Source of the DNA: Thozetella sp. PMI_491
Taxonomy: Eukaryota > Ascomycota > Sordariomycetes > Chaetosphaeriales > Chaetosphaeriaceae
Direction of reading: 5' to 3'
NCBI GenBank assembly: GCA_021432635.1
Contig: MU270026.1
Coordinates: 957,311 to 1,021,310 of the forward strand
Length of the DNA: 64,000 bases
Part shown: positions 44,325-54,837 of the stretch, piece by piece
Layout: each line of letters begins with the position of its first letter
Position numbering within the stretch: position 1 is the first letter of the stretch
Position numbers and translations under genes: made by a program
The notes under the pieces: generated by a model
Seen by the model: only the letters and a program-made list of their open reading frames with translations
Databases searched by the model: none
Told to the model about the DNA's origin: nothing

Positions 44325-46195
44325 GATTGATGATTGTGATGAGCTGTTTCGTCTGGCCTGGACATTTTCCTGGGGTTTCTGTCGCGGGCAGACGAGGCTG
44401 TTTATACTATTCACAGGGCCTTCAATAGCCTGCACGATCTGATTTCATTGGCTGCTCGCTATTGATCTACCTTACTCACCGTCTTCTTATACCAGTGTGT
44501 GGGTATTAGTCACCCTCGGTGTGGTAACCACATTCAGCCGAAAGGTTTCCTAGGAAAAGTCAAAATCGCGACTGAGAATCGCGCAACAGTTGCTGTTTTC
44601 GGTAATATTATCTATTTCAATGTCGAAAAATTACCTTTTAATTGCCCAGGATAGTCCAATATGACTGGCGAGGCGCTGCTCGAGAATGGAAGTGGGTGTT
44701 GACGTCGGCCGGACTTGTCTTGGCAACTCGCTATTGTCCAAACACTGGACACCCATAGCTGGACTAGGAAGGACGTCCGTCGGGGGATGCACCTGCAGAA
44801 AATTTTCGTTATCTGTCACAATCCAGTATGTGGCCGAGCGTCCTTGGCCATCTATCTGCGTTCAAGTGACGCCATGGTGTGACCGTCAGTATAGCACCTA
44901 TCATCATCAGACTTCAAGGCACGGGCCGGTGGACTTTTAATTGCTCCAGCCTAATTACCCTGAGTAAGTCAGACTGCACATATAAGCAATTGGAATTGGA
45001 ATAGGTTAAAATGTCGATTATGTCATAATCTGTCCGATCTCCCTGCTCGTTGCTTCGCTTATGTAGTTTTGTTGGGCGGTGCGAAACGCCTCCATTGGTT
45101 ATGATCACACAGGGGGCACAGGACTATTGAGTTAACTGATCTTGGCTATATTTGGAGACGAATATGTTTTGGAAAACGTCCAATCGCACCTATAATAGCT
45201 GTATCGTGCATCATACGGCCTCTAATAAGACACCTTTTTGCAGCATCGGGTTATGCGACACCGGGCTTAATCATTGGGCTTATCTTAGGCCGCCCTGGGT
45301 TAAGTTAACTCGTCCAGAATCGCGCAGAGTTGTGTTGCCCCTGGCTGAAATACTCGGGTTCCGTTAACGCCTCATGGCTCTACGAGGGCAGTCGACAATG
45401 ATAGCAAGGTCGCCTCGAACTCTAGGATGGCTTACTTCGGGCTTCACAAGTCCGCGGTTGATGATCCGACACTCGTTCATTACGCCACGGGATTACTTCA
45501 CCGAAACAAACTATTAAGTATGAGCAGATCGCCTCCTCTCTTGTTAGCCTGATAGGCTGTTCTAAAGTGAGGCGAGGGCGGTATCGACTGGCGCGATGGC
45601 CATTCTGAGCGATTATTTCCTCACATTCGTTTTAGTCCGTGCTCAGCGCAGCTGTGCTTGATTCTCGGGAATGGCGGAGCGAGCCAAGAACATTCTACCA
45701 GGACAGGGGCTCCATCTCAATTGGCGCTGTGCCTCACTCAGGAGTTCGGGATAGGCAATGATTGGGTCGCTCGGTTGTTCGCCAGTGGAGTGTCTCTGCT
45801 GTTGGTCCTATGGGGGCCAATTGCAGAGGACTTTTTAGGCTTCCATGCTGACCATTCTTTCTTCCTTCTCTTTTGAAGAGGGCAGCCCGCTCCTCGCCCT
45901 CAATCCGTTTTTCTCTTATCCGCGAAAGCTTCGCTGCGTCCCGTATAGCGGATAGTCGCTTATACCATTCTGAAATAGGAAAACAAAGGGAGAAATCGCT
46001 GGGCGACCACAACCGAAACAGGCATAGTGCTTACGTGAATTTAGGAGGAAGCAAACAGAGCGCCAAGGGATGCTTTAGTTAATTGGTTATTTTCTTCGTC
46101 CCCCTTTCTACCGTTCTGCTCTTCTCTACGGCCTTCGAGGGCTCTGGATTCCGCGGTAGTATCTATCAGCCCTGCCGGCACGCTCAACGCTTGCC
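44325..46195. other. 1.9 kb divergent spacer, no gene seen
   Basis: AT-richer interval between the propeller gene (-) and the glycosyltransferase gene (+). No supported frame; both promoters must lie here. Confidence 0.5.
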
Positions 46196-47861
46196 ATGGC
46201 TTGGATTCGTCGCACCTCCGTAGGGGTGGTCGTGGCCCTGCTACTGGCCCTGTTGATAGGCCAATTTCGAAGCGAGCAGCCAATTGAGTGGCCTGCCACT
46301 AGCCCCGGGAAGAACAGCGACACGATCCTATTCTTTGCTCTCGCCGAGACGGGGCAGATCAATGTCCAGCTAGCCACGGCCCAGGCGCTCCTGGAAGAGC
46401 ACCCCAACGCGAAGATCCACTTCGCATCGTTTCCCGCTATGCGTGACAAGATCGCACACATCTCGACGGCTGCTCGCAAGCACAACCCCGCTGTAAACGA
46501 GATAGTATTCCATGAGCTCCCCGGACCGGGCCGCATCGAAGCTATCGGTCAGCGTCTGAATTGTTCAGGATCTCTTGAATGCCTGGCCCATCCGCCGGGC
46601 GCTCGCGGCGGGCGCTACGCGGCTAAGCAATTGGAATATTGCATGTGGTCCTGGACCGGCGAGGAGCACTTTGCTATTTACCAGAAGAGCGCGGACATCA
46701 TCACCGAAGTGGACGCAGCCGTGGTGGTGGCCGACTTCGCTTTTAGGCCTGCGCTCGAGGCTATGGAGAACCTTCAACGACTCTCGATCGTCATCACCCC
46801 GCTTGCTGCCGCCGACTTGTTTGGTATGATACAGCCGATGTTGGCAGGCTTTTGGAAGTATCCAGCGTGAGTAAAGTTCCGACATAGCAGTTGCATGCGC
46901 TTGGCTGACATGTTGCAGCTGGGGCACTGGCTTTTCTTTTCCTGTTCCGTGGCATAAGATCCCCGAGAACGTATACCTGAATATACTCTACCTGAGAGCC
47001 ATCTTCTCTCATCCAAATACCGCTGCTACGGTAGAGTATCTCAAAGAGCGAGGCGTCAATACCAAGGTGGTTGTACCGCTTCGGCCAGATCTATTTTTCA
47101 TTTCGCAAACATTGCCAGGCGCCAGCATACCAGTTGACCATTACCCTGCGGAGGTCCTTTTGGCCGGTGCCATTTTCCTGGAGTCGGCGCCGGCCATCGA
47201 GCAGGACGCCGAGCTGGTGGCCTGGATCCAGAAGGCGCCGACGGTCGTCGTGAACTTGGGAAGTCTGTTCAAGTATACAGAAGAGCGGGCTAAAACGATG
47301 GCGAAGGTGCTGCAGGCCGTGTTGCAAGACACGGACGTTCAGGTTCTCTGGAAAGTGGCTAAAGGTGCCGAATTTGACGACGAGTATACCGCTCCCGTCA
47401 AAGACTTCTTGAAGCAGGACCGCCTCCGTATTATGACGTGGCTAAGCATAGATACGCTTCCTCTGCTCCAGACCGACAACACCGTTCTTTCGGTGCACCA
47501 TGGCGGCTCGAGCAGCTACAACGAAGCCACGGCGTAAGTATCCCTCCACTACTCGACGCATATCATCTTTCTGACCATCGCTAGGGCGGGTGTACCACAG
47601 GTTGTCATTCCCTTGTGGGAAGACCTGTATAATTTTGCACAGCTGGCGGAAGACCTGGGCATCGGCCTCTACGCGACTCGCGATACAGCCCCCGAGTGGA
47701 CGGTAGCTGGAATCGCGGACCCGATGTTCCGAATTCTGAAGCCCAGCGAAGAAAGTGCCAGGATCCGAGCGGAGGCCAAGCGGGTTGGAGAGGTTGCCTT
47801 GGAGAAACCAGGCAGATACGTCGCTGCTCGAGCCATTGCAAAGAAGGCGGGGTGGACCTGA
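46196..47861 (+). CDS. UDP-glycosyltransferase, membrane-anchored
   Basis: Exons 46196-46866, 46919-47533 and 47585-47861; 520 aa. Introns are 52 nt (GTGAGT...TGCAG) and 51 nt (GTAAGT...CTAG). The N-terminal helix VGVVVALLLALLIGQF is a signal anchor. The donor-binding domain shows VVNLGSLFKYTEERA and the PSPG-like stretch VHHGGSSSYNEATAAGVPQV then PLWEDLYNFAQLAEDLGIGL, which corresponds to the HxGxxS...D(N/Q)Y pattern of GT1 enzymes. It would transfer a sugar from a UDP-sugar onto a small lipophilic acceptor at the ER. The acceptor is unknown; no partner pathway is adjacent. Confidence 0.9.
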
Positions 47862-48467
47862 GCGGAGATGCCCTACAGCAGAGAGAAGTGAGTCTGGGCT
47901 AAAGGCTATAGAAATATATGAAGGTGCCTCAAGGTGCCGGGCTAGCGGCCCAGTCTGGTTTACTAGCCGCATGGAGGTGGTGGGCGGGGGGTAGGGTAGG
48001 GACATGGTTAAAAATGTACTCCTAGATCTGAACCAATATCATCACGGCTATATAGAACTCTCGTTGCGGTGAACCTTGGGAAACGAGTATGATCACCCGC
48101 ATCTCTGTTGAGTTTACTACTTTACAGTTCTCGCCCATCCATCTCAATCTTATTGAGGCTATTTTTGCGCACCTCGCGTGGCCACCTTGTCGGCGCCCCT
48201 GATGGCTACCTTTGTGGATAACTCTGCGGCTACCTCTGTGGCCGGCACGTCCATCTTGCCCACTAGTGATCTCTGTCGCTCAAGATCGCGGCTGTGTGTC
48301 TCTTCTGCTCTGGTCGGGTGGAGGAAAGGAAGAGAGAGGCCGGGAGACGGAGAGATGGAGTGACAAAAAAATGACGGCAGGAGCGGGATTTACCCACGAA
48401 CCCCGAAGGGAACCAGAACCCCGTTCTGTCTAAATATATCATCACACACCACTGTCCAGATCCTAGG
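47862..48467. other. Spacer with a tRNA-like 3' fragment
   Basis: No protein gene seen. The segment 48370-48418 resembles the 3' half of a class II tRNA on the minus strand and is described separately. Confidence 0.5.
48368..48418 (-). pseudogene. tRNA-Leu-like 3' half, degenerate
   Basis: Read on the minus strand, it has TTCTGGTTCCCTTCGGGG, CGTGGGTAAATCCCGC and TCCTGCCGTCA, matching the anticodon-arm end, variable arm, T-arm and acceptor of the adjacent tRNA-Leu-like copy. The T-loop lacks the TTC of TTCAAAT and there is no 5' half. It ends in seven T (48367-48361), a plausible Pol III stop. Confidence 0.5.
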
Positions 48468-48548
48468 TGACAGAAGTGGGATTTGAATCCACGCTCCCGA
48501 GGGAACCAGGGCCCAAATCTGGCGCCTTAACCACTCAGCCATCCTGCC
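48468..48548 (-). pseudogene. Class II tRNA-Leu body with UGG anticodon, probably pseudogene
   Basis: 81 nt on the minus strand. The acceptor stem GGCAGGA/TTCTGTC pairs over seven positions with G-U wobbles. A box TGGCTGAGTGG, D-arm, and a long variable arm (TTCCCTCGGGAG) identify a leucine-type tRNA. The anticodon arm reads CCAGATTTGGGCCCTGG, so the 7-base loop TTTGGGC gives anticodon UGG (proline) instead of the expected UAG; one A-to-G change explains this. The arm has an A-C mismatch and the B box reads GATTCAAATCC with the invariant first-pair G changed to A. These defects argue for a pseudogene. Confidence 0.7.
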
Positions 48549-48803
48549 CTAGGATTGACGATCTTGTGATTGCTTCAATTGATACCCCGGAAGCGTTGGA
48601 AAGAGCTAGAACTCCTGTCTGTAGAGAAAAGTGCTCCATCCTAGTGGAAGGTGATCTGGAAGGCATGTTTGGTGATGGGTGGCGAAATGATAAAAAGGGA
48701 AAGAGCCTTTACGGTATGGTGGGGCGGCACAACTGCATTAAAGGGTCTGTCGTGAAAATATTTGGGAAATTGATCTTGGGCGCTCTAAATTTCTTTTCTA
48801 GGC

Positions 48804-49995
48804 TTACAGGCTAAGGAAGTCCATTCCTAATGACAAGTTGTCTTGTTGGTCTAAATCAGACAGTGCGGTTCGCCTTTGGTGCCGTTCCAATTGTTTTCGG
48901 TGCCTTTCCGCCTCCTGCTTTACCCGTCTGGTGTTAGATATTTGCTGTGGATCTAGAGCAATGGACGGTGAGGAGTGAGAATCGTAGTCGGTAACGGCCC
49001 TCCATGTTTCCCCGTCAAGCTCTTGTCCATGGACTTCATCGATAAAACAAGCCAGCGCCTTAGCATTAGATAAGCATACCTAGCCATAGTTACCAGCACT
49101 AGAAATGCCTATAGCGGTGGGCTGGTAAGTAGAAAATAAAGCCATTAGTCGTGGCAAATGTGGGAAGACTGAGATTAGATCTTTGCCTTCAATACGGATC
49201 CTTGCTATGAAGGGGTAAAGTTCCTTTGGGCGTGGTCGGTGATGGTAAAATCGTCGCATCTTGGGGCCAGTTTGTTTCTGCTCAAGTTGCAGCATAGCGT
49301 CTTTGCCTAGCTGAAACTGTAGCAGCCCTGCCAATACAGCCAGCTGACGTACTGCATCATTGCCAGCGCTATGCTGCTGATTTCTCCCAGGGATAGATGA
49401 CCTGGCTGAAGTAAACCCAAGAGCTAGAAGGGTATCCCTTAGCCCTGGTCTTTTTGTTTTAGACACCGCAGAGGCGATCTCTTGCAAATCAACCCATGAG
49501 GAGAAGTATTTAATAATCTGTGAGAGATGGGATGCTATGATGGTAAGTTCAAGATCAAGATCGAATCCAACCAAGACAAGACGATTACTGAACCGTCGTT
49601 GAACCGTCTCTAGCAGGTTGACTAGGGTTGCCTCCTCCTGACGGGATTTGTTGTACTTGGCCAAATTGGTATGTTTCTCGGCCTCGTTCTCTGCGATGTC
49701 TTCCCTTAAGTCGTAGAGAATAACTCTGGATGGCATTTTGTTCAAAAAATGCCTTGAGAGTAAGATTGGTCGTGTCGGGAAAGTTGTGGTTCGTACTAGA
49801 GGGGGCAAGAACCGCCAAGCCAATCTCAGTGATGCCTTCGGACCTGTCTTTTGCATTCCATCCTTCCAAGTCGATAGCTATGAAGGTAGACTGAGAGTAG
49901 GCTGCCCTTAATTCTGCGCAAGACTGGATATTATTTTGCCACAAGCTTTGCCAATGCTTAGTCTTGAAGAGCCTGCAACAATCGTGATGCTTCAT
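48804..49995 (-). pseudogene. DEDDh exonuclease of the Gfd2/YDR514C-like type, broken
   Basis: The start is the first ATG of the frame (49995). The RNase H-like fold is recognisable: TFIAIDLEGW (catalytic D and E), ITEIGLAVL, LVGFDLDLEL (D) and HSAGNDAVRQLAVLAGLL (H and D). Two lesions break it. A frame change of one base lies between about 49650 and 49636, after YQFGQV and before EEATLVNLL. An in-frame TAG at 49082-49080 follows AGNYG, yet the same frame continues in coding-like sequence (NAKALACFIDEVHGQELDGE; ETWRAVTDYD) to a TAA at 48804. Related fungal proteins are of nuclear or RNA-linked but uncertain function. A sequencing error could explain the frame change but not easily both lesions. 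Confidence 0.75.
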
Positions 49996-50265
49996 CTTGA
50001 GACGAGGGTGAAATTTTCGCTCTGTCGGTTGACCACATCTGGAAGAAAAGAGAAGGAGAGAGAAATAGGCGTAGGGAACCGAGCTAAAATATCGGAGGGT
50101 GGAAGTGCTTCGGAGATGCGAGATGGTGGGTTTTAAGTTATGGTTCGGCGCCAAGCGGATATTGCTGATGTTAGAGTGTGAGGTGAGTGCAGAAATAAAA
50201 CAGCAGCATAAGAAAAGGCAGGGCTACTGGATTAGAGTCAGTTAACGTACCTAATCAATCACCGA

Positions 50266-50385
50266 GTGGGCCGCATCACCTAGGGGGCCACCGGACCGCA
50301 TCAGACCATTCTAGCTGGTGTTCTGCTTACGTCGGCTTTTGGCAGTCCGATACAGTCCGGTGGCCCCCTAGGTGATGCGGCCCAC
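50266..50385. mobile_element. MITE-like foldback element, 120 bp
   Basis: A perfect 31-bp inverted repeat: left arm 50266-50296 (GTGGGCCGCATCACCTAGGG...), right arm 50355-50385, separated by 58 bases. The arms extend inward a few bases with C/T differences (CGCATC against TGTATC on the complement). There is no coding capacity, consistent with a non-autonomous element. No target-site duplication is evident. Confidence 0.7.
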
Positions 50386-50398
50386 CAGGTGGTTTTTT

Positions 50399-50424
50399 GG
50401 GGGGGGGGGGGGGGGGGGGGGGGG
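50399..50424. repeat. G homopolymer, 26 nt
   Basis: 26 consecutive G preceded by six T, 13 bases after the foldback element. Its length may be a sequencing or assembly artefact. Confidence 0.85.
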
Positions 50425-51085
50425 TTTACCTCCAGGCCGTCTTTGGGGGTCCAGCAATTGGGCATGGGGGTCTCGCCGACTTGGCTTGCAGTTTTAGACC
50501 GCCAAGTCAAAGCGCTGAGACTTTTGCATGTATAGCTCTTACACCTCTTAACTCCTTGTACATAAGTTCATATCTGGAGTGGATGTGTAGCTGAGCCATG
50601 CCCCTGGCGTTGCAACCTGCCTTAGCCTGCACGACATCCTGGTGAGGTCCGACCAGAATCGACTTCGCGCGTGCAAGCGCCATTCCATCCCGTCAATATT
50701 TCACGTTCGGAACCAGCCAAGCTCGCCCGCCCGCCGCCGTCCCCTGGAGAAGGGCTTGCAGGGGTGCGAGCTGATGTGACAGGGTTACCAGTTAGGGCTA
50801 GAGAATGTGCGCCCAGAGGAGAATCCGAGCAAGAAGCAGAGTGTCGATTGCAATCTAGTGGCTGGGCACTGTACCTGCCCATGCATGCACGTTCCCCACG
50901 ACCAGCAAGGCGCTTAGAAAAGGATGCGGCCCCGGCTATCTAGAGGCGGTGCGGCCCCGCCGGCACCCATGAGTCTCTCACTTCTCTTTTGCTATCTGCA
51001 ACTGATCCGTCGCTGGTTTTGACACAACTTACCCAATGCACACCATTGCGCTGCTCGGCCCAGTGCTGGTGTTGATGGCGCCGAC

Positions 51086-52789
51086 ATGGTCGCGTCCCTC
51101 TCGCTTCTCGTGCCGATCCTGGCGATGATGGCCCGGGTTGCGGCGCTGAACCTGACCGAAATACCAACGTGTGCCGTAAGTCGATGAAACCAGCCAGGGA
51201 TGCGCCCGCCTGCCCAGTTCGCACTGCTGAACCTGACTAGACTCCGTGCTTTCTCGACGCCTTCCCCGAAACTTCGTGCGATCCGCTGGATACCCCTTGT
51301 TTATGCCTCGATGCCAAGTACAACCAGCTGGTCGAAAGCTGTGTCAGGGAAAGCTGCACGGTCAAGGAGGCCTTGGTCACGAAACGGATCACATGGCTCG
51401 AGTGCGACTTTCCTCTATCGGACAAAAGCCGGACGACGCTGTTGATGCAGGTGCTGCTCTTCACGCTAGAATCGCTAGCATTTTTGACAAGACTCGTCTC
51501 CAAAGTCATGAAACTATCGCCATGGTGGTGGGATGATACTACCATCGCGATCGCATACGTGCGTCACCAGGCCCGGCGCCGATGCTGACTTGACCCCCAA
51601 GCCCACGCCTAGATATCACGACTAATTGCTATCGAAGGTTTCCAAAATTGGCTTTCTAATTGCCTCTTTCTTCGGTATGCAGTAATAATTCTGGTTGGCG
51701 CACACGCTCTCTGCGCGCAGTTCTTCGGGACTGGATGCTGATATCGCTTGCATGCAGAGCAGGAAAATGGCAACGGTCAGGACCTTTGGATGCTTACGCC
51801 GACGCAGATAACCGCCTTCCTTCGGCTCTTTTTCGCATTCGAGATTCTCTACGCCTTTAGCATCGGCGCCGTCAAAGCATCCCTATTGTTCTTCTTCATC
51901 CGAGTTTTCCCCGAAGGAAATTGCAGCAAACTGTTATGGATCACGCAAGCTTTCAACCTCGCCGTCACAGTGGTATTCATAGCGGTCACTTGTTTTCAAT
52001 GTATCCCTCTGAGCTTCTTTTGGGACGGTTGGGACGGCGAGCATAACGGAACCTGCATCAACATTGCGGCGATGGCTTGGTCGCATGGGGGTATCCAGAT
52101 AGCCTTGGATATCTGGATGCTGATGCTGCCAGCATGGCAGATACTACGGATGAGCATTCCGTGGCGAAAAAAGCTTTGGGTCTTGTTTGTCTTCGGCGTT
52201 GGTATATTGTTGGTTCTAACTCTTCTCGGCCCTCACTTGACCTGCAGTCTCGATATGCTGACATGCCTGCTCAATAGCCTGACTATAGCAAGTATTATCC
52301 GACAGAAGAGCATTGTGGGCTTCACGCAGACCGAAAACGTGACAGGTACAAAATCTTCACCTTCAGGCACACAAGGGCTACAACCTCACAGACGCTTCTA
52401 ACGCATGGTATCTTCCAGTCGGCTTCTTTGATGTTGCCCTTTGGTCCTGCATCGAACTGACAACCGGAATTGTGGTTGCGTGCATACCGGCTGCGCACCA
52501 ACTACGCAAGAAGTTCATCCCACATATCTTCTCGTCGTGTAACGGAAGCAGAAATCCGACCCCAGCATCCTTCGGCGCCTCCCCCAAGCGCACGCCATGG
52601 CCGACCCCGATACATATTCACACGATCAAGTCCGCCGGCTACGAGGAGCTACATGAACGCCATAATGGAATACATCTAGCCCGCTACACTAATGCTGAGC
52701 CGCCTGATGGGACGGTGAGACCGGAATCTGGGCTGAAACGCCTGTCATCGAACATAGCGGAGTGTCCGCTGCCTGGGACTGCCCTTTGA
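51086..52789 (+). pseudogene. CFEM-domain PTH11-like receptor with in-frame stop
   Basis: Best exon set: 51086-51175, 51241-51562, 51683-52208, 52278-52345, 52392-52789 (about 467 codons). A signal peptide ends near ARVAA|LNL. The CFEM domain has eight Cys, with IPTCA, TPCFLDAFPE, SCDPLDTPCLCLDAKYNQLV and ESCVRESC. Transmembrane helices follow (LLMQVLLFTLESLAFLTRLV; TTIAIAYVLIILVGAHALCA), then GQDLWMLTPTQITAFLRLFF typical of PTH11-type fungal receptors used in surface sensing. An in-frame TGA at 51739-51741 interrupts the loop between TM2 and the GQDLWML motif, and no splice site can remove it without deleting TM2. Two donors are weak (GTCACC at 51563, GTTGGT at 52209). Confidence 0.7.
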
Positions 52790-53703
52790 ACATCGAGGAA
52801 ATCCAAAATAATCTGTTTCCATAATATCAACCAAAGAGAGACAGGCCAGCCCCGGCCCTCTGTGCATGTTGATTGATGAATTTATGCCACAACGCATTAG
52901 AATCGAGTTGCGAAGGCCGCAGAGAACTACAGGGCTATCCTATCCTAGCGCGCATTTGTTGGGAGCCCAGGAGCTTGGCGGTCCGAACACCCAGCAGCTT
53001 CGAGCGGAGGGTGACAGATGTGATGAACGATTCTTGGATGGGAGGTGTGCAGGGCTTTGATCCTGAACCTGCTTAGTGATCGCCTAGGATCGGGGTGGAC
53101 GTATAAGGTGTCCACAGCATGTGCCCTAGGCATCGGCAAGATGGATTCACCCACGTATGTCATTGATATGTTACCTTGAGCTTGCGAGAGGTGGCCTACT
53201 TGCTCATGGTAGTTGTTCCGACGCGACTCCAATGCTCTGGTATCTGGCTCGCTTAAGAGTTGAGCCTCGGAAGAGGAGGAGTATTGGGCCATGCGCGACA
53301 CGGGGTTCATGAAGCAGAGGGATCATGGCAGAGACAGTGTCGAAAGCTAGGGCTATATCCTCGGCGATAAATGAGATAATAATCCGCAAGGACAAACTAG
53401 CCAGGCAGTAAAGAGATTTGTCTACCAACCGAAGGAATTCAACTGTTCTAATAGCTGGTAATCTTGATTCTCTCACCACAGTGTCTATTTCCATCGCCGT
53501 TCTGTCAACATTATTTGTATTCAGACCGGCTACATTGATGCGACCGTTCACGGGGAGATGAATGTTGTATTTGTCAATCAGCGCTTATCTTGGGCGGCCG
53601 TAAGCGCAGGAGTCCTGAGCAACGCCGCTAATATGAGAAATAATTCAGCCACATTCTAGGCAACTTACGAAAAAGCCTTTTGTCGTATAAAATATGCTCC
53701 TAG
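52790..53703. other. Spacer with unassigned minus-strand frame
   Basis: A minus-strand frame of about 115 codons (53204-53551) includes the segment TAMEIDTVVRESRLPAIRTV but has no recognised family and no splice partner that I could confirm. It could be another decayed exon. Otherwise nothing is seen. Confidence 0.35.
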
Positions 53704-54225
53704 TCACCTGAAATCCGCAAGCAGCGTCGACATCCCTAGACTGAGGAACAAGATGAAGTAGCCTTCGCCGGGGACTGCGTCGTCGCTCCGCGGACGTCGG
53801 GGGTTTGCGTATAACGCACCAAGCGCGGGGAGGGCAAAGAATTTGCATAGCCAGGCAGTATTCGAATCGGCAGCTTCCCGATAGGCGGTCTCGAATTCTT
53901 CCACGCATTACCTCTGGAGAAACAAGTACTGGCCGTTCCCTATAAACCTCGTGACTGCTTGCAGCAGGATCTTAGCCTGTATCCTGTCCGGGAACTTGTA
54001 ATTGGTGCTCGTCTTACGGCCGACTGCACCGCTTTTAACACCCGTTAGCGTACTCCGTACCAAGAGGTGAGCATTGCCCTTGTTCACACCTTGCAGAGGC
54101 TTACCACCGAACGCATCACACGCAGCCTCTCCACCAAAAGGCGCCTCTGCCGCCGACTGGCTAGAAAGCTGGACGCGTTGGGCATCAAACAAGGTATTCA
54201 CCACTTCCACATCTGGTGGTGTCAT
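53704..54225 (-). pseudogene. Fungal-specific transcription-factor middle region, relic
   Basis: A continuous minus-strand frame reads ...AVTRFIGNGQYLFLQR, a TAA stop (53910-53908), then VEEFETAYREAADSNTAWLC, KFFALPALGALYANPRRP and DAVPGEGYFILFLSLG. Order and spacing recall the fungal_trans/MHR region of zinc-cluster factors (RFIGNxQYLL...FF...WLCKLFALFALGE...PG..YF). No zinc-cluster DNA-binding domain is found upstream, and the frame ends in a stop at 53704 without a C-terminal part. The TAA would revert to Gln by one C. A relic is more likely than an active gene; confidence in the family is moderate. Confidence 0.45.
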
Positions 54226-54837
54226 GGTCAGAGCTTCAACTTGCGGCTGGTAACCAAATGGAGCTCCGAGGACTCAAAATCGACCAATATCGCGAGCGTA
54301 TATCTGAGCAATAGTTACGAGGCCCATGTCTACTTCTTCGGTGACAGCCAAACGTTCCATATTCACCAAACATTACAAGCTTCGATAGGCTTGTCTGGTA
54401 TGGCCGATGGGTCTTCCTTTAACATTGAACCCTTCTACATGGTTTATCGGATGCGCACCGACATTTATCAACTGCAAGCTACGGGCAATGGCCATCTCGG
54501 AATCGCATTCGGCAAGCCTACCACAGAAGAAAAAGATGTCGGGAATAAGACGGTCCCAACTAATCTCGCAAGCGTTGTGTCTTTCTTCCAAGACGTCCTC
54601 GACGCTTTCGACACCATGTCGTTTCTCCAAGCAGAAGATCTCGGGCTCGAAACCATCGAGTCATATGTCTTCCCAGGCAACCGAGCCTTTGATATCAAGA
54701 ACCCGAGCTTCTCGACTTTCCAAGATCTCACAGCAGAGCTGACCTACGTCGCGCCGCAGTTTACCATCCATACGCCCAGGCTGCTAAGCACGGCCGAAAA
54801 GAGGTCGGTTTTCAAGATAAACGCCTTAAATAGGTGA
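54067..54837 (+). CDS. Hypothetical protein, 256-codon frame
   Basis: An open frame with coding-like composition from about 54230 on (VYLSNSYEAHVYFFGDSQTF; SVVSFFQDVLDAFDTMSFLQ; FPGNRAFDIKNPSFSTFQDL). No family is recognised. The first 50 codons are antisense to the transcription-factor relic and are probably not real; the true start may be in a 5' exon not found. No signal peptide or membrane segment is seen. Confidence 0.4.
   Translation: MSIALVHTLQRLTTERITRSLSTKRRLCRRLARKLDALGIKQGIHHFHIWWCHGQSFNLRLVTKWSSEDSKSTNIASVYLSNSYEAHVYFFGDSQTFHIHQTLQASIGLSGMADGSSFNIEPFYMVYRMRTDIYQLQATGNGHLGIAFGKPTTEEKDVGNKTVPTNLASVVSFFQDVLDAFDTMSFLQAEDLGLETIESYVFPGNRAFDIKNPSFSTFQDLTAELTYVAPQFTIHTPRLLSTAEKRSVFKINALNR

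Larger units (their letters stand above)
49996..51085. other. Spacer with foldback element and G-tract
   Basis: Divergent interval between the nuclease pseudogene and the CFEM receptor gene. It contains the 120-bp foldback element and a 26-base G homopolymer. Otherwise no gene seen. Confidence 0.6.

Noticed and set aside
7316-47861. A secondary-metabolite cluster built from the LaeA-like methyltransferase, P450, GMC oxidoreductases, SDR, PaxU-like hydrolase and glycosyltransferase.
   Set aside because: No PKS, NRPS, terpene or DMATS backbone gene is visible, and the genes are separated by SRP54, Rtt109, mL57 and other housekeeping genes.
48467-48814. Plus-strand frame of 115 codons.
   Set aside because: It begins across the tRNA-Leu-like copy on the other strand and has no motif.
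51559-51747. An alternative intron in the CFEM receptor starting at the better GTGCGT donor and skipping the TGA.
   Set aside because: In-frame acceptors exist only beyond the TGA and would delete most of transmembrane helix 2.
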